A stretch of 64,000 nt of DNA from NCBI RefSeq assembly GCF_036046055.1, contig NZ_CP107939.1, forward strand, positions 5,022,001 through 5,086,000, given 5' to 3'. Below are positions 26,791 to 34,523 of this stretch, one piece after another. The translations under genes and the position numbers were made by a program. Each line of letters begins with the position of its first letter. The stretch's first letter is position 1. The stretch is from Nocardia sp. NBC_00403. Lineage in GTDB: Bacteria > Actinomycetota > Actinomycetes > Mycobacteriales > Mycobacteriaceae. The notes under the pieces are model-generated. The model did no database searches. It was not told where the DNA came from and was given only the letters and a program-made list of their open reading frames with translations.

Positions 26791-28350
26791 TCAGCGTTGG
26801 TAGCGCCGCGAGGTGTAAACGCGCGGGCCGTCGTCGGTGTCCCTCGATGCGGTGGTGGATGCGCCGATGATGAGCAGCGTGCGCATGTCGACCTCGGCGG
26901 GGTCCAGTTCGGCGAGTGGTACCACCCGGACCGACTCGGTGGGGCCGCCGACGTCGCGGCCGATCACCACCGGGGTGTCGGGCTTGCGGTGTTCGAGCAG
27001 CAGATCCCGCATCGCACTGACCTGCCAGGTGCGTTGGGAGGAGGCCGGATTGTAGATCGCGATCGTCATGTCGGCGGCGGCCACGGCCGAGAGACGTTGG
27101 GCGACAACCTCCCACGGCTTGAGCCGGTCCGACAGCGAGATCATCGCGTAGTCGTGGCCGAGTGGCGCGCCGACTCGGCTGGCCACGGCGTTGGCGGCGG
27201 TCATGCCGGGCAGTACCCGCACCGGCACCCCCTCCCACTGTGGGTCGGCGGATTCTTCCAGCACCGCCGCCGCCATGGCGAACACTCCGGGATCACCCGA
27301 GGAGACCACCACGACCTGCGCGCCCTGCTTGGCCAAATCCAGTGCCATAGCGGCACGCTCGGATTCCACGCGATTGTCGCTGGCATGTCTGCGCTGCCCG
27401 GGGCGCGCCGGCACGCGGTTGATGTAGGTGGTGTAGCCGACGAGATCGGTGGCCTCGGCGAGGGCTTTGCTCACCTCCGGCGTGGTCCAGTCCGCCGAGC
27501 CGGGACCGAGTCCAACCACGACGACTTCTCCCGGCAGACCGTTCGACGGTGCGGCGGTCGGTCCGGTTGCGACCCGGCGCTGCGTCTGCTTGCTACTCGC
27601 CAGGCGCAGTGGGGTAGTCGGCTGCGGGCCCGGCACCAGGGTGATCGAGAAGTACGGCACCTCCGCGTCGTCGACGTCGGCTGCGCGGAGGACGCGTTGA
27701 CGATCGGAGCTGGCGCGCTCGATGTAGTAGGCGCCGTCGAGTCGTCCGGAATCCGAGAGCGCTTGGCGCACACCGGGGTAGGTGCGTCCGAGTTTCATGA
27801 TGGCGGCCGCTTCGGTGTCGCGGAGGCGGCGGGTGAGCTCGGCGGTCGGCATGGTGCCCGGCAGTACCGTGAGCACCTGTTCGCCTTCCACCAGGGGGGT
27901 GCCCAGAGCCGCGGACGCGGCGCTGACCGAGGTGATGCCCGGAATGATCTCGGCATCGAATCGGTCGGCGAGGCGGCGGTGCATGTGCATGTAGGAGCTG
28001 TAGAAGAGCGGATCGCCCGCCGCGAGCAGCGCCACCGAGCGGCCCGCTGCCAGATGTGCCGCCAGACGCTCGGCGGCCTGCTCGTAGAACTCGTCGATCG
28101 CGCCCTGATATCCGCCGGGATGGTCGGTGGCCTCGGTGGTCACCGGATAGACGAGGTGCTCCTCGAGCTGACCTTCGCGCATGTACGGGGCGGCGATCGC
28201 GCGTGAGATGCTGCGGCCGTGCCTGGCGCTGTGGAAGGCGATCACATCGGCCGCTGCGATGATCCTGGCCGCCTTGACCGTCACCAGTTCCGGGTCGCCC
28301 GGCCCGAGCCCGACACCCCACAACTTGCCGTGGACCGTGCTGTTGGTCAT
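26791..28350 (-). CDS. cobIJ: Fused CobI-CobJ: precorrin-2 C20- and precorrin-3B C17-methyltransferase
   Basis: 519 residues. The N-terminal half is CobI ([34 protein letters not shown]). The C-terminal half after residue 270 is CobJ ([31 protein letters not shown]). Each half methylates its corrin substrate with SAM, before and after CobG acts. The same fusion occurs in M. tuberculosis. The ATG at 28350 overlaps the cobH stop (ATGA), so cobH-cobIJ form one unit. Confidence 0.95.
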   Translation of the reverse strand: MTNSTVHGKLWGVGLGPGDPELVTVKAARIIAAADVIAFHSARHGRSISRAIAAPYMREGQLEEHLVYPVTTEATDHPGGYQGAIDEFYEQAAERLAAHLAAGRSVALLAAGDPLFYSSYMHMHRRLADRFDAEIIPGITSVSAASAALGTPLVEGEQVLTVLPGTMPTAELTRRLRDTEAAAIMKLGRTYPGVRQALSDSGRLDGAYYIERASSDRQRVLRAADVDDAEVPYFSITLVPGPQPTTPLRLASSKQTQRRVATGPTAAPSNGLPGEVVVVGLGPGSADWTTPEVSKALAEATDLVGYTTYINRVPARPGQRRHASDNRVESERAAMALDLAKQGAQVVVVSSGDPGVFAMAAAVLEESADPQWEGVPVRVLPGMTAANAVASRVGAPLGHDYAMISLSDRLKPWEVVAQRLSAVAAADMTIAIYNPASSQRTWQVSAMRDLLLEHRKPDTPVVIGRDVGGPTESVRVVPLAELDPAEVDMRTLLIIGASTTASRDTDDGPRVYTSRRYQR

Positions 28351-28982
28351 TCCTGTTCGCTCGCAATCGCATTCAGCGCCGACGCGGTGATGGCGCTGCC
28401 GCCCCGCCGGCCGCGCACGGTCAAGAATTCGACCCCACCGAAGTCGATCAGTGCATCTTTGGATTCGGCGGCGCCGATGAAGCCGACGGGAATGCCGAGA
28501 ACCGCCGCTGGGCGCGGCGCGCCGGCATCGAGCATGTCCAGTAGATGGAACAGTGCGGTCGGTGCGTTTCCGATGGCGACCACCGCGCCGTCGAGCCGAT
28601 CCCGCCACAGCTCGAGCGCCGCGGCCGACCGCGTATTGCCCAGTGCGGCGGCAAGTTCCGGCACGCGCGGATCTGTCAAAGTGCAGAGCACATCGTTATC
28701 GGCGGGCAACCGTTTGCGTGTAACCCCCGACGCCACCATGTTGGCATCACACAGAATCGGTGCACCGGTACGCAGCGCGGTGCGGGCCGCCGCCACTACC
28801 CCGGGCGAAAAGGCCACGTCCTGTGCGAGATCCACCTGTCCGCACCCATGAATCATTCGCACCACCACCTGTGCCACATCCGGCGGGAACGCGGTCAGAT
28901 CCGCTTCGGCGCGGATCGTCGCGAACGAGCGCCGATAGATCTCGGCCCCGTCGGTGAGGTAGCTGGCACGCACGTCGGACAT
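28347..28982 (-). CDS. cobH: Precorrin-8X methylmutase CobH
   Basis: 211 residues. It moves the methyl group from C11 to C12 of precorrin-8X to give hydrogenobyrinate. Family motifs are M-I-H-G-C-G-Q-V-D (with the active-site His), D-A-N-M-V-A-S-G-V and the final [11 protein letters not shown]. The ATG at 28982 is preferred (AGGGTGG upstream) over the GTG three codons earlier. The gene heads a two-gene unit with cobIJ. Confidence 0.95.
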   Translation of the reverse strand: MSDVRASYLTDGAEIYRRSFATIRAEADLTAFPPDVAQVVVRMIHGCGQVDLAQDVAFSPGVVAAARTALRTGAPILCDANMVASGVTRKRLPADNDVLCTLTDPRVPELAAALGNTRSAAALELWRDRLDGAVVAIGNAPTALFHLLDMLDAGAPRPAAVLGIPVGFIGAAESKDALIDFGGVEFLTVRGRRGGSAITASALNAIASEQE

Positions 28983-29025
28983 GCCGACCACCCTAGGAGT
29001 GCCCGCCGAGGGAGGTCGGCGCGGG

Positions 29026-29463
29026 TCAGGTCCGCGGCCGTTCGAGGATGCGCGACATGACGATGGCGCTGCGCGTGCGGCCGACCCGAGTGTTCTCGCG
29101 GATGCGTTCGACGGTCGACTCGATCTCGGCCATATCGGTGGCCATCACGTGGACCAGCGCATCGGCCTCGCCCGCGATTGTCCACACCCCGACGACCTGG
29201 GGAATCGGTTCGAGGCTGCGCCGCAGTTCGGCCGGGGTGATGTTGTCGCGGTAGTAGACCTCGACATATGCCTCGGTTTTCCAGCCGAGCGCGGCGGGAT
29301 TGACCATGGCGGTGAATCCGGTGATCTGCCTGCTGGCCACCATCTTGTCGACACGCCGCTTGACCGCGGGCGCCGACAGGCCGACTTTCGCGCCGATTTC
29401 TTGGAACGACGCGCGTGCCTCCCTGAGCAAGTGGGCCAGAATCCGCCGGTCGATGTCGTCCAC
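29026..29463 (-). CDS. Lrp/AsnC-family transcriptional regulator
   Basis: 145 residues from the GTG at 29463 (V-D-D-I-D-R-R-I-L). The N-terminal helix-turn-helix spans [19 protein letters not shown]; the C-terminal RAM domain has [17 protein letters not shown]. An upstream TTG would add about 20 atypical residues. It is divergent from the DDAH-like gene, as Rv2324 is from Rv2323c in M. tuberculosis, so it likely controls arginine or ornithine catabolism in response to an amino acid. Confidence 0.9.
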   Translation of the reverse strand: MDDIDRRILAHLLREARASFQEIGAKVGLSAPAVKRRVDKMVASRQITGFTAMVNPAALGWKTEAYVEVYYRDNITPAELRRSLEPIPQVVGVWTIAGEADALVHVMATDMAEIESTVERIRENTRVGRTRSAIVMSRILERPRT

Positions 29464-29483
29464 GCCACACCCATTCTGTCGCC

Positions 29484-29542
29484 GCGCAACGATTCGCCAG
29501 CATTCCGCATATCTGCGCAACGATTCGTTGTTTCTGGCGCAA
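29484..29542. promoter_or_regulatory. Phased direct repeats, probable Lrp/AsnC operator
   Basis: GCGCAACGATTCG occurs at 29484-29496 and again, identical, at 29515-29527; a third partial copy, GCGCAA, starts at 29537. The spacings of 31 and 22 bp are near three and two helical turns, which suits binding on one face by an Lrp multimer. The site lies between the divergent lrp and DDAH-like genes. Confidence 0.6.
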
Positions 29543-29601
29543 TAGTAGGCGAATTACCTTCGTGTCAGTCGAATGATCCGCGCCTACCTCCGGGAGACAC
29601 G

Positions 29602-30474
29602 TTGACCTCCGTAGCCACGCTCCACAACGAGCCACCCACCCCGCGACAGCCATCACCACGACGGTTCGTGATGTGCCGCCCCGACCACTTCGACGTCTTC
29701 TACTCGATCAATCCGTGGATGGATCCGACCGAGCCGGTCGACCGGGCCCGCGCCCTCGACCAGTGGGAAACCCTGCGCTCTACCTTCGAGCAGTACGGCC
29801 ACCAGGTCGATCTCGTCCCCGGTGAGCCGGGACTGCCCGACATGGTGTTCGCCGCCAACAGCGGACTCATCGTGGGTGACCGAGCGTTGTCGGCGCGCTT
29901 CACCCATCCCGAACGCGCCGCCGAGGGCCCCGCGTATCACCGATGGTTCGCTCAGCGCGGACTCACCGAACTCGTCAGCGCGCAGGAGGTGAACGAGGGC
30001 GAGGGCGATTTCCTCCTCGTCGGTGATCGGATCCTCGCCGCGACCGGGTTCCGCAGTTCGGTTGCCGCACACCGCGAAGTCGAACGCTTCTTCGACCTGC
30101 CCGTGGTGTCCCTCGAATTGGTCGATCCGCGGTTCTATCACCTGGACACAGCGATGATGGCACTCGGTGACGCCAATATCGCCTACTTCCCGCCCGCCTT
30201 CAGCACGGCCAGCCGCGAGTTGCTCGCGGAGCTGTATCCGGACGCGATCGTCGCCACCGACGCGGATGCGGTGGTGCTGGGCCTGAACGGCGTCTGCGAC
30301 GGACTGAACGCCTTCGTCAGTGACAGGGCGGTCGACCTGATCGAGACTTTGCGGGGACACGGGTACAACCCGGTCGGCCTCGACCTGTCGGAACTGCTGA
30401 AGGCGGGCGGGGGGGTCAAATGCTGCACCCTCGAGATCCATGATGATCCGAGACGAGAAGAGAACGCGGCTTAG
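29602..30474 (+). CDS. Dimethylarginine dimethylaminohydrolase-like amidinohydrolase
   Basis: 290 residues. The TTG at 29602 has GGGAG five bases upstream and no ATG precedes the conserved region. The pentein-fold landmarks are N-P-W-M-D near the start, D-M-V-F-A-A-N-S-G, E-G-E-G-D-F-L, the catalytic His in F-Y-H-L-D-T-A, and the catalytic Cys in G-G-V-K-C-C-T-L-E. It should hydrolyse methylarginine or arginine-like guanidines to citrulline-type products. In mycobacteria this gene precedes rocD, which is missing here. Confidence 0.88.
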   Translation: MTSVATLHNEPPTPRQPSPRRFVMCRPDHFDVFYSINPWMDPTEPVDRARALDQWETLRSTFEQYGHQVDLVPGEPGLPDMVFAANSGLIVGDRALSARFTHPERAAEGPAYHRWFAQRGLTELVSAQEVNEGEGDFLLVGDRILAATGFRSSVAAHREVERFFDLPVVSLELVDPRFYHLDTAMMALGDANIAYFPPAFSTASRELLAELYPDAIVATDADAVVLGLNGVCDGLNAFVSDRAVDLIETLRGHGYNPVGLDLSELLKAGGGVKCCTLEIHDDPRREENAA

Positions 30475-30544
30475 CCGATCGACGTAGTGATCTTCGCCGA
30501 GGTCAGGGATGAGCCCGGGTGTGCAGGCAGTCATCCCAGGTCGT

Positions 30545-30576
30545 CCCGCCCCGTTGGTCATGGCCGACGGGGCGGG
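30545..30576. terminator. 10-bp hairpin after the DDAH-like gene
   Basis: CCCGCCCCGT (30545-30554) and ACGGGGCGGG (30567-30576) are perfect complements on a 12-base loop; GGTCG/CGACC extends it. It lies between convergent genes. Confidence 0.6.
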
Positions 30577-30628
30577 CCGACCGGCATCGCAATGGCGCGC
30601 ACGTCCTCGTGCGGCCTGCGGGTTTCGC

Positions 30629-31177
30629 CTACCGGCACATCGCGTCGATAAGTTCCGGAAAGTTCGGGAATTCCTCCCGTGCCGCAGCCACGATCTCCGC
30701 AGCGGACCGGCCCGGTCTCGGCCCGAACCGCTCGGCGATCTCCCGGAACGCCTCGTTCGGCACCCGCGCACCGAAATGGGTCGGTGCGAATGCCTCGGCC
30801 GGCCCGTAACCGTCCGCGAACAGCCAGAGCAGGTCGAGGAGATTGCGTGCTATCAAGCCGCATTCGCCCTCGGAACCGAGATACACGATCGGCTGCTCGG
30901 CGATCGGCGCAGCGGGCCGAACCAGCCAGAACCCGGCGTAGTCACCGGCTCCCGTCGCTCCGAAGAACCGGAATTCACTGCCGTCGGCCGCTTCGTTGCC
31001 GGTCCACAGGCGAAACCAATACGCGGTCCGCTCTGGCGGCTCGAAATGTGTGTAGGGCTCGAAGTCGCAACCGTGAGAGATGTCGGTCTCCTCGTCCCAC
31101 TCCCACTCGAAGCCGATCTCGACCACTTCGGCCAGCGCGGCGGGCAGGGCAAGGTCGTCAGCTGCGGTGTCGATCAT
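30629..31177 (-). CDS. Hypothetical protein, possibly SUKH/SMI1-like
   Basis: 182 residues from the ATG at 31177, without a clear ribosome-binding site. The protein is acidic and cytosolic. The central P-I-V-Y-L-G-S-E-G-E-C-G-L-I-A and the following L-L-W-L-F-A-D-G-Y-G resemble the core of SUKH (SMI1/KNR4) proteins. In bacteria these often act as immunity proteins or bind partners, but the match is weak. No toxin gene lies next to it. Function unknown. Confidence 0.65.
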   Translation of the reverse strand: MIDTAADDLALPAALAEVVEIGFEWEWDEETDISHGCDFEPYTHFEPPERTAYWFRLWTGNEAADGSEFRFFGATGAGDYAGFWLVRPAAPIAEQPIVYLGSEGECGLIARNLLDLLWLFADGYGPAEAFAPTHFGARVPNEAFREIAERFGPRPGRSAAEIVAAAREEFPNFPELIDAMCR

Positions 31178-31265
31178 GGTGGAAGGATAGTTGCTCCGGC
31201 GCCGTGGCCTGGAATGCTTTCCGGTGCACCGACTCTCGACCCGCCGCACCCGCGCCGTGGTGCGG

Positions 31266-31817
31266 TCAGAAGGGCAGTTGCGCACGCCAAGCGCTGACGG
31301 CGGGGTCGGCGAGTGGGTGCGCTTCGGTCAGGAACTTGAACAGCAGTAGCGCGCCGCTGATCTGCAGTGCGGCCAACGGCAATTCGCCGATCAGCGCGAT
31401 ACCGACCGAGAGCCAGACGTCGTCGGCGCCTGCGGTCATCACGTCGAACCAGGCGTCGACGAGCAGCAGGAGGCCGGTCCCGAACGCGGGGAGGATGAGC
31501 AGTCGTCTGCGTTTCCAGCCCAGGTAGGCGGTGGTCGCCATCATGGCGACCAGAAGGACGTCGAAGCCGACCCAGGTCAGGGTCCAGTTCCTCGCCTGGT
31601 AATCGGCCGGTAGCGTGACTGCGAGATAGACGATCCACGGGATGAGGACCAGCGAACCGCCGACCATCAGGGTCAGTCGGACCCCCCGGTGAATCCGGAC
31701 CAGTTCCGGCCTGGGCAACACCCGCTCGGGTGGCAGCTGCAAGCGGCTGATCAGCGCGCGGCGCTCGTCGTCCGACATGGCCTGGATCTCGTCGTCGCTC
31801 AGTCTGTTAATTGCCAT
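31266..31817 (-). CDS. Hypothetical membrane protein, four helices
   Basis: 183 residues from the ATG at 31817 (GAAAGG upstream). About 50 polar residues carry D-D-E-I-Q-A-M-S-D-D-E-R-R-A-L-I, a helical motif seen in small actinobacterial membrane proteins. Four membrane segments follow (L-V-L-I-P-W-I-V-Y-L, L-L-V-A-M-M-A-T-T-A-Y-L, L-P-A-F-G-T-G-L-L-L-L and I-A-L-I-G-E-L-P-L-A-A-L). No enzyme motif is visible. It follows cobG on the same strand by 28 bases and could share its message. Confidence 0.7.
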   Translation of the reverse strand: MAINRLSDDEIQAMSDDERRALISRLQLPPERVLPRPELVRIHRGVRLTLMVGGSLVLIPWIVYLAVTLPADYQARNWTLTWVGFDVLLVAMMATTAYLGWKRRRLLILPAFGTGLLLLVDAWFDVMTAGADDVWLSVGIALIGELPLAALQISGALLLFKFLTEAHPLADPAVSAWRAQLPF

Positions 31818-31845
31818 GCTGCACGGCCTTTCCCCAGGAGGACGA

Positions 31846-33084
31846 TCAGTCGACGCGATAGCCGTCCGGCGTGGCGACGACATCGGTCACCGCACCGCGC
31901 GGCCTGCCGCAGCGGCGCGCACAGCCCGACCAGTGCTGCCGTCCGCCAACTGTCACCTCGCCGGCCTCGAAGACAGGGGCGCTCGGAGCGCCGGAGGAGG
32001 TCGGATCAGGTTGCGGCAGAACGAGTTCGGAGTGGGGCGCGTCGGAGTCGAACGTTGCGCTGTCGGGCAGTATCCGGCCCGAGTCCACCGCGGCACCGAC
32101 ATCCGCGCGGACGTCGGTGAGCGACTTCGCGCAGCCGGGCTGACCGGCGCAGGCGCTGACCAGCAGCCACGGGGAGTTGGCATCGAAGATCAGACCCATC
32201 GGGGCGAGCACGCGGACGACCTGCTCGGCGGGCCATTCCTCCAGGTCCGCCAGCACGAGGCTGCGCCAGGGGGTGAGGAAGACCGGTCGTTCGACGGCGG
32301 CGATGAATTCGGCGGTGCGTGCGGGCAGCGAACCGAGCCGTACGCCGGCGCCGAGGCTGACCAAGCCGTTGTCCTGGGTCAGCCAGCCGATCGGAATGTC
32401 TTGGTTGGCAGCGATTTTCAGCAGATCGGCGCGGGCGGCGAGTCCGAGCAGGTCGGTGAGACGTTCGACGCCGTTCTCGATTTCGTGCAGCCGCCACTGG
32501 CCGGAGCTCAGGTCGAGGAAGCCGTGCGCGGCGGCGAGCATGACGTCGACGGCATCGGTGGCCGACACCCTGATGCCGGTGTCGAGCCCGGCCAGCAGGA
32601 CCGCGAACTCGTCGGCGTCGACGGCGTGCACGCCGATATCGCCACCGAGACCGCTGACGTCACCGCGGCCGTCGTCGAGGGTGAACAACACGCGGCCGGG
32701 CAGGTCGGCCAGGCGAGGCGCGGCGAGCAGGCCGGCGTCGAGCGCGGGGACGAGTCGGTGCACATCGGCCCGACTGCCGACGCGCCCTGCCAGCGGCGAG
32801 GCAACGATATTGCGCACCCGCTCGTGCGTATGACTCGGCAGTAGCCCGGCGGTTTCCAGTCGCGCGGTCAGCTCTGTCGCGTCGCGCACCCGACGCAGCT
32901 GCACATTGGCGCGTGAGGTCAGCTCGATGTTTCCGTCGCCGAGCTCACGGGCGGCTTCGGCCAGTGCCTGCAACTGCTGCGCCTCCAGCCGTCCGCCGGG
33001 CACGCGGATACGAGCCAGCGGTCCGTCGGCCGCCTGATGCAACCGCAGCACGCCGGGGCAGGAGTCGGGAGATGTACGCGTCAT
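31846..33084 (-). CDS. cobG: Precorrin-3B synthase CobG
   Basis: 412 residues, a sulfite/nitrite-reductase-like Fe-S enzyme that uses O2 to make precorrin-3B, which marks the aerobic cobalamin route. Landmarks are G-D-G-N-I-E-L-T-S-R-A-N-V-Q-L-R-R near residue 50, V-R-N-I-V-A-S-P-L-A-G and the [4Fe-4S]/sirohaem cysteines in C-A-G-Q-P-G-C and S-G-C-A-R-R-C-G. About 65 residues separate the two cysteine pairs, more than usual, including a Pro/Ser-rich stretch. ATG at 33084. Confidence 0.92.
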   Translation of the reverse strand: MTRTSPDSCPGVLRLHQAADGPLARIRVPGGRLEAQQLQALAEAARELGDGNIELTSRANVQLRRVRDATELTARLETAGLLPSHTHERVRNIVASPLAGRVGSRADVHRLVPALDAGLLAAPRLADLPGRVLFTLDDGRGDVSGLGGDIGVHAVDADEFAVLLAGLDTGIRVSATDAVDVMLAAAHGFLDLSSGQWRLHEIENGVERLTDLLGLAARADLLKIAANQDIPIGWLTQDNGLVSLGAGVRLGSLPARTAEFIAAVERPVFLTPWRSLVLADLEEWPAEQVVRVLAPMGLIFDANSPWLLVSACAGQPGCAKSLTDVRADVGAAVDSGRILPDSATFDSDAPHSELVLPQPDPTSSGAPSAPVFEAGEVTVGGRQHWSGCARRCGRPRGAVTDVVATPDGYRVD

Positions 33085-33203
33085 GACCCATCCAGCGTAC
33101 GACCCGGCCAGGTATTCGGCCCGAGGTCACCCCGGGTGCGGACTACCCACGGTGCTGCGTTTGTCGTGTGGCAGCGGACCGGCAGGCTCGCTAGTCTGCT
33201 GGC

Positions 33204-33644
33204 ATGACCGAATCATCATCCCTCGCCGACCGTTTCGCGATCGTCGACGTTCTGACCAGGATGTTCGTCTACACCGATCAGAAGCGCTGGGACGATCTGC
33301 TCGATGTAGTGTTCACCCCGAAGGTCGATTTCGACGGCGGTTTCGGCGGCCTGGTCGGTATCCGCGATGCCGCGGACATCGTCGGCGACTGGCGCACCGG
33401 CCTCTCCGACCTCGACGCAGTGCACCATCAGGCGGGTAACTACCTCATCGACCTGCAGTCCGGCCACGCCGCGGTGCACGCCGACGCCATCGCCGTCCAC
33501 CTGAAGAATGACGCCGTCAACGGCAAAACCCGCACCTTCATCGGCAGCTACACCCTCGGGGCCGAACGCACCGATTCCGGCTGGCGCGTCAACCGGTTCC
33601 ACTACCACCTCAAGCTCATCGAGGGAAACGCCGACCTGACCTAG
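33204..33644 (+). CDS. NTF2-like (SnoaL-type) protein
   Basis: 146 residues with the cone-shaped NTF2-like fold: a long N-terminal helix (L-A-D-R-F-A-I-V-D-V-L-T-R-M-F-V-Y-T-D), W-D-D-L-L-D-V-V-F, H-H-Q-A-G-N-Y and C-terminal strands ending W-R-V-N-R-F-H-Y-H-L-K. The fold serves many small enzymes and binding proteins; no catalytic set is clear. ATG at 33204. Confidence 0.8.
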   Translation: MTESSSLADRFAIVDVLTRMFVYTDQKRWDDLLDVVFTPKVDFDGGFGGLVGIRDAADIVGDWRTGLSDLDAVHHQAGNYLIDLQSGHAAVHADAIAVHLKNDAVNGKTRTFIGSYTLGAERTDSGWRVNRFHYHLKLIEGNADLT

Positions 33645-33649
33645 GTGTA

Positions 33650-33850
33650 CACACCTAGCCCAGCGTCGTGCGGCCGCGATCATCTCGATCTCGACCAGCC
33701 GGCTCGGGTCGAAGATCCCGGCCGACCCGACGGTCAGCGTCGGTGTGTGATCGCCGAGGACCTCCTGCCGAACCTTCGTGTCGACCTCATCGAGATATAC
33801 CGGCAGCCTTTCGACGAACCGCTCGACAGCCTGGACGTTCGCAGCTCGGG
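33650..33850 (-). pseudogene. RidA-family remnant
   Basis: On the minus strand, about 60 codons read A-V-E-R-F-V-E-R-L, V-Y-L-D-E-V-D-T-K-V-R, H-T-P-T-L-T-V-G-S-A-G and L-V-E-I-E-M-I-A-A-A-R. This is the C-terminal half of the RidA (YjgF) enamine deaminase family. No start codon and no credible N-terminal half are found upstream in any frame, and the 3' end reads on into the antisense of the NTF2-like gene. The 408-base stretch between 33645 and 34052 holds nothing else that can be supported. Confidence 0.55.
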
Positions 33851-34052
33851 CAATTCGACCTCGGGCTCGCGCAGGTGCAGCTTGTGGGCCCGCTCGTTTT
33901 CGCCGGACTCACCCGCCTGCGCCACGCCGCCCATGCCGACCGCGCCCGGGTCGTCGACGACTTGCCGCCCGCGCCGCTACCGGATGGCCGCGTTGCTGCG
34001 GATGAGCCGTCATCGTTATCCGGTGGCGTTCTCCGACGTTCATGATGGAGGT

Positions 34053-34277
34053 ATGGCGTCCGATCGCGTTCAGGTTCGCGTGATTCTTGTGTTCGGGGAT
34101 CGTGCGCAGTTAGACACACCGTGGCATTCGGCGCGGGACCCGATGTGGGTGCCCGCGGCACTGATCGCCGAGCAGGCCGGGTTGCCGGTGAATGAACTGC
34201 CGGGCAGAGAGTTCAGTGCCGTGGGAGATCGGAAGTCCCTGACGGACTTCCGGCTGGTCTTCGACCCGCGTCTGTAG
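34053..34277 (+). CDS. Small hypothetical protein
   Basis: 74 residues from the ATG at 34053. V-Q-V-R-V-I-L-V-F-G-D is a likely strand, followed by D-P-M-W-V-P-A-A-L-I-A-E-Q-A-G-L-P, N-E-L-P-G-R-E-F and L-V-F-D-P-R-L at the end. Codon use is normal for the window. GGAGG lies only one base before the ATG, so the exact start is not secure. It ends some 70 bases before the cobalamin riboswitch. Function unknown. Confidence 0.55.
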   Translation: MASDRVQVRVILVFGDRAQLDTPWHSARDPMWVPAALIAEQAGLPVNELPGREFSAVGDRKSLTDFRLVFDPRL

Positions 34278-34347
34278 AACGGGGAACTGCGCGTCCGATC
34301 CGCAGGGTTCGTATCGGGCAGAAACGTGCCTCGACGAGTCTGCCCGC

Positions 34348-34500
34348 TGCGGCAGACAGACAGGTGGCAGGTGTGTGCCGCCCTGGCAGGTAGCATCTGG
34401 ATGCTCGGCGGGCGACGAGGAAACCGGTGGAACTCCGGTGCGGTCGCGCCACTGTCACAAGCCAGACCCTCTCCGGCGAGCAACGAACCCGATGGGCGCG
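34348..34500 (+). ncRNA. Cobalamin riboswitch upstream of cobN
   Basis: The conserved core is clear at 34417-34455: GAGGAAACCGGTGGAACTCC, then GGTGCGGTCGCGCCACTGT. A downstream AAGCCAGACC and flanking helices complete it. Cobalamin binding would reduce cobN expression. The RNA ends just before the GAGGAAGG ribosome-binding site (34507-34514), which suggests control of translation. Outer limits are approximate. No second copy was found before cobL, cobH or cobG. Confidence 0.88.
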
Positions 34501-34523
34501 TAACCCGAGGAAGGCCGTCACCT

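Noticed and set aside
26797..28206. 469-codon open frame on the plus strand
   Set aside because: Antisense to the fused cobIJ gene, which has complete motifs on the minus strand.
31777..32844. 355-codon open frame on the plus strand
   Set aside because: It lies opposite cobG, whose motifs are clear; the translation is rich in Gly, Arg and Glu with no domain.
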